Below, one piece after another: positions 1-6,133 of a stretch of DNA of 9,201 nt (the stretch's first letter is position 1; every line of letters begins with the position of its first letter). A program made the position numbers and the translations under genes. Under the pieces are notes generated by a model. That model had not been told where the DNA came from, did no database searches, and saw nothing but the letters and a program-made list of their open reading frames with translations. The DNA comes from an uncultured Propionibacteriaceae bacterium. GTDB lineage: Bacteria > Actinomycetota > Actinomycetes > Propionibacteriales > Propionibacteriaceae. The stretch lies in NCBI GenBank assembly GCA_937988865.1, contig CALKHV010000064.1, positions 1-9,201 on the forward strand, read 5' to 3'.

Positions 1-810
1 AACGTCATCGCCCAGAGCAAGTGGGGCAACCCGAGCAATGTCGTCATGGCGGGGGCGCACCTCGACTCGGTCCAGGCCGGCCCCGGCATCAACGACAACG
101 GCTCCGGGTCGGCAGCGATCCTCGAGGTGGCCGAGCAGATGGCCAAGGTCAAGCCGACCAACGCCGTGCGGTTCGCCTGGTGGGGTGCCGAGGAGTCCGG
201 CCTCGTCGGGTCGAACGAGTACGTCGCCGGGCTCTCGGAGGCGGAGAAGGACAAGATCGCGCTGTACCTGAACTTCGACATGGTGGGTTCGCCCAACCAC
301 GTGTTCTTCGTCTACGACGGTGACGACTCCGACAAGACCGGCGCCGGCGCCGGGCCGGAGGGTTCCGCACAGATCGAGAAGACCTTCGAGGCCTTCTACA
401 CCCGGGTCGGTGAGCCCTTCAAGGGCACCGACTTCTCAGGGCGCTCCGACTACGGCGCGTTCATCGCCAACGGCATCCCGTCCGGTGGCCTGTTCACCGG
501 CGCCGAGGGTGTCAAGACCGCTGACGAGGCCGCCCTGTGGGGAGGGACCGCGGGCCAGCAGTACGACCCGTGCTACCACCTGGCGTGCGACACCTACGCG
601 AACAACAACGACCACGCCCTCGACGTCAACTCCGACGCCATCGGGTTCAGCGTGCTCCAGTATGCGATGAACACCTCGGACATCAACGGGCTCCCCGGCA
701 AGGGCAACTTCCCGGTGCTGTCCGGGGCCAAGTCGCCCGCGGCGGGCGCCAACCTCACGGGTGGTGGTGGCCTGCACGACCACGACCACGCGCCCACCCA
801 CACCGAGTGA
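1..810 (+). CDS. M28 family zinc aminopeptidase, 3' part (5' end outside window)
   Basis: The frame is open from base 1, so the gene begins upstream; the ATG at 46 is internal. The visible 269 residues match the catalytic domain of secreted M28 aminopeptidases of the Streptomyces griseus type, which remove N-terminal residues from peptides outside the cell. In visible numbering, the metal and catalytic residues appear in family order: H20 (AHLDSV), D32 (INDNGSGS), the E64-E65 pair (WGAEESG; catalytic base plus ligand), D93 (NFDMVGS) and H193. H193 lies inside C191-Y-H-L-A-C196, where the S. griseus enzyme has a disulfide-bracketed zinc ligand. All five zinc ligands are present, so the enzyme should be active. 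The signal peptide and any PA or propeptide domain would lie upstream. Oddly, the protein ends in a Gly/His-rich tail (GGGGLHDHDHAPTHTE). A strong terminator follows 10 bases after the stop. Family assignment is secure; substrate preference cannot be read from the sequence. Confidence 0.93.
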   Translation, partial: NVIAQSKWGNPSNVVMAGAHLDSVQAGPGINDNGSGSAAILEVAEQMAKVKPTNAVRFAWWGAEESGLVGSNEYVAGLSEAEKDKIALYLNFDMVGSPNHVFFVYDGDDSDKTGAGAGPEGSAQIEKTFEAFYTRVGEPFKGTDFSGRSDYGAFIANGIPSGGLFTGAEGVKTADEAALWGGTAGQQYDPCYHLACDTYANNNDHALDVNSDAIGFSVLQYAMNTSDINGLPGKGNFPVLSGAKSPAAGANLTGGGGLHDHDHAPTHTE

Positions 811-819
811 CCTGACCGC

Positions 820-857
820 ACGACGCCCGGCATCCCACCTCGGATGCCGGGCGTCGT
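820..857 (+). terminator. Intrinsic terminator-like hairpin after the M28 gene
   Basis: A perfect 16-bp inverted repeat (820-835 with 842-857) encloses the 6-base loop CACCTC. It starts 10 bases after the peptidase stop codon. There is no proper T-run downstream (CATGTCTACC), as is common for actinobacterial terminators. It separates the peptidase from the sdh operon. Confidence 0.82.
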
Positions 858-878
858 CATGTCTACCGGCGGGTAATT

Positions 879-907
879 GGCGAACCTCACACCCGCCAAG
901 GTTCACC
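879..907. promoter_or_regulatory. Operator-like inverted repeat upstream of sdhC
   Basis: GGCGAACCT (879-887) and AGGTTCACC (899-907) form a 9-bp inverted repeat with one mismatch. The half-sites are separated by 11 bases, so their centres are 20 bp apart, about two helical turns. This is a typical geometry for a dimeric regulator. It lies 40-70 bases before the sdhC start. The left half-site also overlaps a smaller repeat, TTGGCG (877-882) with CGCCAA (894-899). No known regulator consensus was recognised, so assignment as an operator is an inference. Confidence 0.4.
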
Positions 908-935
908 TGACCTGCCGCCGGGCGGCGCGCCGCGC

Positions 936-941
936 TAGGTT
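936..941 (+). promoter_or_regulatory. Possible -10 element for leaderless sdhC transcript
   Basis: TAGGTT fits the actinobacterial TANNNT -10 pattern and lies 6 bases before the GTG start at 948. Transcription would then begin at or next to the start codon, giving a leaderless mRNA. The best -35 candidate (CTGCCG, 912-917, 18-bp spacer) is weak. The alternative reading is that AGGT (937-940) acts as a weak Shine-Dalgarno sequence. No better ribosome binding site precedes sdhC. Confidence 0.35.
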
Positions 942-947
942 GCTGCC

Positions 948-1655
948 GTGGCCACTACGACAGCTCCCTCACGTCCGGCGTCGGCCCGCCGCACCACCAT
1001 CGCCCTCAAGACCCTCATGGCGGGGTCCGGGCTGGTGTTCGTCGGGTACGTCCTTTTGCACATGTACGGCAACCTCAAGACCTTGGCGGGGGAGGAGGCG
1101 TTCAACACCTACGCCCATCACCTGCGCACCTTCGGCGAGCCGATCCTGCCCTACGAGGGGCTGCTGTGGATCGTGCGCGTCGTGTTGATCGTGGCGGTCA
1201 TCGGCCACGTCTACGCGGCGTTCGCGCTGTGGAGCCGGGCCGGCACCGCACGGCGCACGAAGTACGCCGCCGCCAAGACGGCGATGCGCACCGCGTGGAT
1301 GCGGTGGGGCGGGGTCTTCCTCATCCTCTTCATCGTCTGGCACCTGCTGCACTTCACGATCATGAAGATCTCGGTCAACCCCGACGCCCAGGGCCCGGAC
1401 ATCGAGAACAACCCCTACCAGCTCGTCGTCGCGAGCTTCCAGGTTCCGTGGATGACCCTGATCTACCTGCTCGCTCTCGCCGCGCTCGGCCTGCACCTCG
1501 CGCACGGGGTCTTCAGTGCGCAGCAGACCCTCGGCCTCACGGGCACCCCGGCGAAGTACCGGCGTGCCAAGGCCATCGGCCACGCCGTCGCAGCGCTCGT
1601 CGTCGTCGGGTTCGCCATCCCGCCGCTCGCCATCCTCTTCGGCCTGATCAAGTGA
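948..1655 (+). CDS. sdhC: Succinate dehydrogenase cytochrome b558 membrane subunit
   Basis: This is the membrane anchor of respiratory complex II. It carries haem b and passes electrons from succinate to the quinone pool, probably menaquinone as in other actinobacteria with this subunit type. The 235-residue protein has a short basic N terminus and five predicted membrane helices at roughly residues 20-42, 72-95, 121-143, 166-190 and 210-233. That is the layout of the single-polypeptide b558 family (Bacillus and Corynebacterium SdhC) rather than the split SdhC/SdhD of proteobacteria. Histidines suited to two haems lie in the first four helices: H38, H87, H132 or H135, and H183 or H186. The motif HMYGNLK near residue 38 and the EEAFNTYAHHLR segment are typical of the family. 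The GTG start at 948 gives the expected family N terminus, but there is no strong ribosome binding site. It is the first gene of sdhCAB, 12 bases before sdhA. Confidence 0.96.
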   Translation: MATTTAPSRPASARRTTIALKTLMAGSGLVFVGYVLLHMYGNLKTLAGEEAFNTYAHHLRTFGEPILPYEGLLWIVRVVLIVAVIGHVYAAFALWSRAGTARRTKYAAAKTAMRTAWMRWGGVFLILFIVWHLLHFTIMKISVNPDAQGPDIENNPYQLVVASFQVPWMTLIYLLALAALGLHLAHGVFSAQQTLGLTGTPAKYRRAKAIGHAVAALVVVGFAIPPLAILFGLIK

Positions 1656-1657
1656 GG
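1654..1657 (+). promoter_or_regulatory. Ribosome binding site of sdhA
   Basis: GAGG overlaps the sdhC stop codon (TGA, 1653-1655) and lies 10 bases before the ATG at 1668. The overlap fits coupled translation of sdhC and sdhA. Confidence 0.65.
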
Positions 1658-1667
1658 CACTGACACC

Positions 1668-3668
<2,001 letters not shown>

Positions 3669-3675
3669 CCACCCC

Positions 3676-3715
3676 ACGAAGTTCTACGTTCCTTCGTCAC
3701 TTCGATACTTCGCGA
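3676..3715 (+). repeat. Tandem CTTCG repeat and small hairpin in the sdhA-sdhB spacer
   Basis: The 58-base spacer contains three units of an 8-base repeat of the form CTTCGNNA: 3692-3699, 3700-3707 and 3708-3715. ACGAAG at 3676-3681 can pair with CTTCGT at 3692-3697 (6 bp, 10-base loop). Its CGAAG core can instead pair with either of the other two copies. The last copy runs directly into the sdhB ribosome binding site (GAGGA, 3714-3718), 8 bases before the ATG. A role in setting sdhB translation or mRNA stability is possible but unproven. Confidence 0.5.
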
Positions 3716-3726
3716 GGACCCCGATC

Positions 3727-4470
3727 ATGAATCTCACCCTGAAGATCTGGCGCCAGGCCGGCCCCCGCCACACCGGCGAGCTCGTCGTCTACAAGGTCTC
3801 CGACATCAGCCCCGACATGAGCTTCCTCGAGATGCTCGACGTGCTCAACGAACAGCTCAACGCGGCCGGGCAGGAGCCCATCGCCTTCGACAGCGACTGC
3901 CGCGAGGGCATCTGCGGCATGTGTGGCCTGATGATCTCCGGCGAGGCTCACGGGCCCGAGAAGACGACGACCTGTCAGCTGCACATGCGCAGCTTCCGCG
4001 ACGGTGAGGTCATCACGATCGAGCCGTGGCGCGCCAACGCGTTCCCGGTCATCAAGGACCTCGTCGTCGACCGCGGTGCCTTCGACCGCATCATCCAGGC
4101 GGGCGGCTACATCTCGGTCAACACCGGGTCCGCCCCCGACGCCCACGCCGCGCCGGTCCCCAAGCCGGCTGCCGACCGGGCGTTCACGGCGGCCGAGTGC
4201 ATCGGGTGCGGCGCCTGCGTCGCGGCCTGCCCGAACGCGAGCGCCATGCTCTTCATGGGCGCCAAGGTCACCCACCTCTCCGAGCTGCCCCAGGGGCAGC
4301 CCGAGCGGATGGCTCGGGTCGTCTCCATGGTCGACCAGCACGACCACGAGGGCTTTGGTGGCTGCACCAACGTCGGTGCCTGCTCTCAGGCCTGCCCGAA
4401 GGGCATCCCGCAGGACGTCATCTCCACGCTCAACCACGACCTCCTGGCGGCGATGCGCGCAGGTCACTGA
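3727..4470 (+). CDS. sdhB: Succinate dehydrogenase iron-sulfur subunit
   Basis: This subunit carries electrons from the SdhA flavin to the SdhC haem and quinone site through three iron-sulfur clusters. The 247-residue length is normal for this subfamily. The N-terminal ferredoxin domain binds [2Fe-2S] with C58, C63, C66 and C83 (CREGICGMCG ... TTTC). The C-terminal domain holds the two other clusters. By family precedent, [4Fe-4S] uses C158, C161, C164 and C223, and [3Fe-4S] uses C168, C213 and C219 (CIGCGACVAACP and CTNVGACSQACP). No ligand is missing. The start at ATG 3727 is supported by GAGGA at 3714-3718. It is the last gene of sdhCAB and is followed by a very strong hairpin. There is no fourth gene, consistent with a single-polypeptide membrane anchor. 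Confidence 0.98.
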   Translation: MNLTLKIWRQAGPRHTGELVVYKVSDISPDMSFLEMLDVLNEQLNAAGQEPIAFDSDCREGICGMCGLMISGEAHGPEKTTTCQLHMRSFRDGEVITIEPWRANAFPVIKDLVVDRGAFDRIIQAGGYISVNTGSAPDAHAAPVPKPAADRAFTAAECIGCGACVAACPNASAMLFMGAKVTHLSELPQGQPERMARVVSMVDQHDHEGFGGCTNVGACSQACPKGIPQDVISTLNHDLLAAMRAGH

Positions 4471-4485
4471 CCGGCATCCCCAACC

Positions 4486-4536
4486 CCAAACGCGTACCCC
4501 CAGCGACCAACAGGTCGCTGGGGGTACGCGCTTTGG
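4486..4536 (+). terminator. Strong terminator hairpin of the sdhCAB operon
   Basis: A perfect 18-bp stem (4491-4508 with 4513-4530) closes on the loop AACA (4509-4512). The stem extends as CCAAA with TTTGG around one bulged C. It begins shortly after the sdhB stop. The T-tract is short (CTTT). Its core reads CGACCAACAGGTCG on the plus strand. Confidence 0.9.
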
Positions 4537-4550
4537 AGGGTCAGGGCGTA

Positions 4551-4579
4551 CCCGGACCGACCTGTTGGTCGGTTCCGGG
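4551..4579 (-). terminator. Terminator-like hairpin of the convergent CPBP gene
   Basis: The 12-base arm 4551-4562 pairs with 4567-4579 with one bulged T. Read on the minus strand, the loop is AACA and the core is CGACCAACAGGTCG, the same as in the sdh terminator on the plus strand. It lies just after the stop of the minus-strand gene (4585). It has no T-run. Confidence 0.72.
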
Positions 4580-4584
4580 ACGGG

Positions 4585-5328
4585 TCAGAGCCAGCTGAGG
4601 CGGTCGCGCAGCAGCGCGTAGCCGACGAAGGCGACGACGTCGAGGATCGTGTGGGCCACCACGAGCGGCATCACCCGCTTGGAGCGGGTGTACCACCAGC
4701 CGAAGACCACCCCCATGACGATGTTGCCGACGAAGCCGCCGAACCCCTGGTAGAGGTGGTAGGTGCCTCGGATCACGGCGCTGGTGAGGATGATCTGCCA
4801 GCGCCCCCACCCGGCCTGGCCCCACCGTTTGAACAGGTAGCCCACCATGACCGCCTCTTCGAGCACCGCGTTCTGGGCGGCGGCGAGGACCAGGACGGGG
4901 ACGGTCCACCAGGCGCTCGCGAGGTTGGCAGCGGCGATCGTCGTGTTGAGGTCGAGGGCCTTCGCGGCGGCGTACATCGCGAGCCCGGGGAGGCCGATGA
5001 CGGCGGCCAGCACCGCCCCGCGCACGAGGTCCTGACCCGGCCGGCGCAGGTCGAAGCCCATCGTGTGGGGTTCGTCCGGGTCGTCGCGGCGCAGCAGGTG
5101 CAGGGCGAGGAGCACCGGCACCACGGCCAGCGCGACCCCGGTGAGCTGGTAGGCGAGGTCGAGCCACGGCCGGTCCGGGGTCACCGACGAGTTCATCGAG
5201 GTGGTCTGCGACCCGAGCGGTGCCGACCGGGTCAGCTTGTCGACGATGCGCAGCAGTGACCAGATCGCCGAGGCTCCCAGGGACACACCCAGCACGAGCC
5301 AGGTCTCGGTGAGGTGCTGGCGGCGCAT
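4585..5328 (-). CDS. CPBP family intramembrane metalloprotease (CAAX/Abi type)
   Basis: This is a 247-residue multi-spanning membrane protein with hydrophobic segments at roughly residues 8-30, 58-80, 101-122, 140-160, 176-192, 198-215 and 221-240. CPBP proteins are membrane-embedded metalloproteases that process peptides or other membrane proteins; some act in bacteriocin maturation or self-immunity. The catalytic motifs are E157-E158 (LEEAVMVGYL), H191 (RGTYHLYQG) and H226...D230 (AHTILD). The Arg of the classical EExxxR motif is replaced by Val (V162), and the last motif ends in Asp. Both variants occur in actinobacterial members, as far as I recall. The frame stays open to an ATG at 5448. 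I choose 5328 because the extra 40 residues are not membrane-like, reach into the AT-rich intergenic DNA, and would read over a well-formed promoter just upstream of 5328. It is divergent from the DUF4157 module; a shared function is only a possibility. Confidence 0.82.
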   Translation of the reverse strand: MRRQHLTETWLVLGVSLGASAIWSLLRIVDKLTRSAPLGSQTTSMNSSVTPDRPWLDLAYQLTGVALAVVPVLLALHLLRRDDPDEPHTMGFDLRRPGQDLVRGAVLAAVIGLPGLAMYAAAKALDLNTTIAAANLASAWWTVPVLVLAAAQNAVLEEAVMVGYLFKRWGQAGWGRWQIILTSAVIRGTYHLYQGFGGFVGNIVMGVVFGWWYTRSKRVMPLVVAHTILDVVAFVGYALLRDRLSWL

Positions 5329-5335
5329 GGAGGAC

Positions 5336-5364
5336 AGCGTATGCCGCGCACCGGTCGGTGCCAC
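5336..5364 (-). promoter_or_regulatory. Promoter of the CPBP gene, probably leaderless
   Basis: On the minus strand, the -35 GTGGCA (plus positions 5359-5364, 4 of 6 matches to TTGACA) is 17 bases from the -10 TACGCT (plus positions 5336-5341), which fits TANNNT. The ATG at 5328 starts 7 bases after the -10. The mRNA would therefore begin at or beside the start codon. No Shine-Dalgarno sequence is seen there (CCTCC precedes the ATG), which supports a leaderless start. Confidence 0.55.
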
Positions 5365-5435
5365 GTCGGGACCTCGGCAGAGATTGTCCCTGCAATTGAC
5401 CAATTCTTTGCTTGTGCGATGCAGATTCCAGATCA

Positions 5436-5464
5436 ATTCCATGCCCACTCTTTACCAATAGAAT
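5436..5464 (+). promoter_or_regulatory. Candidate promoter of the DUF4157 module
   Basis: TAGAAT at 5459-5464 matches the TATAAT -10 at 5 of 6 bases. A weak -35 (ATTCCA, 5436-5441) stands 17 bases upstream. Transcription would start near 5471 and leave a leader of about 175 bases before the ATG at 5647. The -10 lies inside a perfect dyad (5453-5468). A second, weaker candidate is TTGCCG (5531-5536), 17 bases, AACAAT (5554-5559). Confidence 0.42.
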
Positions 5465-5468
5465 GGTA
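5453..5468. repeat. Dyad TACCA-N6-TGGTA over the candidate -10
   Basis: TACCA (5453-5457) and TGGTA (5464-5468) form a perfect inverted repeat with a 6-base spacer that contains most of the TAGAAT -10. This placement suits a repressor site. No family consensus was recognised. Confidence 0.5.
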
Positions 5469-5469
5469 G

Positions 5470-5486
5470 GAATTGTGCCGCAATTC
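5470..5486. repeat. Dyad GAATTG-N5-CAATTC
   Basis: A perfect 6-bp inverted repeat with a 5-base spacer begins two bases after the previous dyad, at the predicted transcription start. It may be an operator half of a composite site or an RNA hairpin at the 5' end. Confidence 0.5.
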
Positions 5487-5496
5487 GGAACGCCCA

Positions 5497-5563
5497 ATTG
5501 TTGGCGCCAGTCAATAGCCAGAACGGACTATTGCCGCTCCCGCTGGGCTCGCCAACAATAGTC
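5497..5563 (+). promoter_or_regulatory. Overlapping inverted repeats with mutually exclusive pairing
   Basis: ATTGTTGGCG (5497-5506) pairs perfectly with CGCCAACAAT (5550-5559). GACTATTG (5526-5533) pairs perfectly with CAATAGTC (5556-5563). The two right arms share 5556-5559, so both stems cannot form fully together. CAATAG at 5512-5517 offers a third partner for CTATTG (5528-5533). If this segment is transcribed, it could switch between folds. No known riboswitch was recognised. Confidence 0.45.
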
Positions 5564-5572
5564 GAAGCCAAA

Positions 5573-5603
5573 CAATTCAGACCTTCTCAAGGTCTCTGAA
5601 TTG
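5573..5603 (+). promoter_or_regulatory. Stable hairpin in the leader before the trefoil-like gene
   Basis: CAATTCAG (5573-5580) pairs with CTGAATTG (5596-5603) and ACCTT (5581-5585) with AAGGT (5589-5593). The right arm has a 2-base bulge and the loop is CTC. A short palindrome, CCTGT-GA-ACAGG (5604-5615), follows directly and then TTTTGG. The set could act as an attenuator or an mRNA stability element. Termination is possible but would cut off the downstream genes. Confidence 0.5.
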
Positions 5604-5646
5604 CCTGTGAACAGGTTTTGGCATCCCGCCTCAGATGGAGACAGTC

Positions 5647-6087
5647 ATGTCCGAGCAAGAACCACAGGCCCCCGCGGGCTCGTTCGCGGAGCACCTCGCC
5701 CAATCCCCCTCCGGGGGCCTGTCGGGCGGCCAGTCGAACAAGGTGGAGCTGTTCGTCCAGGGCGGGTCCATCGGATGGCTCGGTGAGGACAGCGGGCAGT
5801 GGGCCGTGGTCACCAGTCAGGACGCCGCAGTGCCCCTGAAGGCCTACGTCCACACCGACGGCGTCCTGTACTACTGCAACGCCGGCGACGACTCCCGCTA
5901 CCTGTCGGTCAGCGACGGGTACCACTACGTCGGCTTCTACAACTGGGTCGGCGCGCGCGGATGGACGCTGAACGGCGGCGTGCTCACGTCGCTGTACACC
6001 AATGCCCCGTTGTCGATCTACTCGACCGGCAACGGCTATCTGTACGCGAACAGCGGCTACACGCCGGTGACCGTCCAGTTCCACTGA
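5647..6087 (+). CDS. Small beta-rich, trefoil-like single-domain protein, homologous to the C terminus of the next gene product
   Basis: This 146-residue protein has no recognised family name. Residues 1-31 are a flexible Gly/Ser/Gln-rich leader without a signal peptide or membrane helix. Residues 32-146 form one compact domain rich in Gly, Tyr and Trp. It contains repeated G-x-LG or YL-type turns: IGWLGEDSG (42-50), RYLSVSDG (84-91) and GYLYANSG (130-137). Such spacing suggests a beta-trefoil, a fold often used for sugar or lipid-headgroup binding; this is inference. Residues 35-146 align along their whole length with residues 610-725 of the next protein. Shared positions include QG, G-x-LG, YY, D, LSV, YV-x-FY-x-W, LTS-x-Y, SI and GY-x-Y. 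The ATG at 5647 is chosen over the in-frame ATG at 5635 because GGAG (5637-5640) stands 6 bases before it. The next gene starts 46 bases downstream, so an operon is likely. Possible jobs are a free binding subunit, a decoy that blocks the effector's receptor, or a partner in assembly. Confidence 0.85.
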   Translation: MSEQEPQAPAGSFAEHLAQSPSGGLSGGQSNKVELFVQGGSIGWLGEDSGQWAVVTSQDAAVPLKAYVHTDGVLYYCNAGDDSRYLSVSDGYHYVGFYNWVGARGWTLNGGVLTSLYTNAPLSIYSTGNGYLYANSGYTPVTVQFH

Positions 6088-6120
6088 CCGCCCAGTCCCA
6101 CACATCGCCGATGCCGGCGT

Positions 6121-6126
6121 GAGGAG
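6121..6126 (+). promoter_or_regulatory. Ribosome binding site that decides the DUF4157 gene start
   Basis: GAGGAG is followed by a 7-base spacer and GTG at 6134. An in-frame GTG at 6119 is possible, but the Shine-Dalgarno sequence would lie inside that longer frame, and nothing suitable precedes 6119. The shorter start is therefore preferred. Confidence 0.75.
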
Positions 6127-6133
6127 TTCCGTC

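Larger units (their letters stand above)
5380..5620. other. AT-rich intergenic region between divergent genes
   Basis: No gene is seen between 5329 and 5646. A hand count for 5381-5620 gives 116 G or C in 240 bases (about 48%), clearly below the neighbouring coding DNA. The segment holds six copies of CAATTC/GAATTG (plus strand at 5401, 5434, 5481 and 5573; inverted at 5470 and 5598) and two CAATTG palindromes (5393, 5495). It also holds several inverted repeats, listed separately. Low GC in a high-GC genome suggests acquired DNA or a silenced or regulated promoter region, for example a target for an Lsr2-type protein. That last point is inference. Confidence 0.7.

Noticed and set aside
5396..5426. 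TTGACC (5396-5401) as the -35 of a rightward promoter
   Set aside because: It matches the -35 well, but the only -10 candidate at tolerable distance (GCAGAT, 19-bp spacer) is poor. The TAGAAT at 5459 is a better -10.
5329..5448. N-terminal extension of the CPBP gene to the ATG at 5448
   Set aside because: The added 40 residues are not family-like, run into the AT-rich intergenic DNA, and would place the well-formed -35/-10 pair inside the coding region.
4541..5497. A 318-codon minus-strand frame overlapping the CPBP gene in another register
   Set aside because: Its product is Arg/Pro/Gly-rich and lacks membrane helices. The overlapping 247-residue frame has CPBP motifs and regular hydrophobic segments.
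5380..5620. CRISPR array or transposon ends in the AT-rich repeat region
   Set aside because: The repeats are 6-10 bases, in mixed orientation and irregular spacing. There are no regular spacers, no long terminal repeats and no transposase frame.
6119..6133. GTG at 6119 as start of the DUF4157 protein
   Set aside because: The GAGGAG at 6121-6126 would then lie after the start codon. It is ideally spaced for GTG 6134, and no ribosome binding site precedes 6119.
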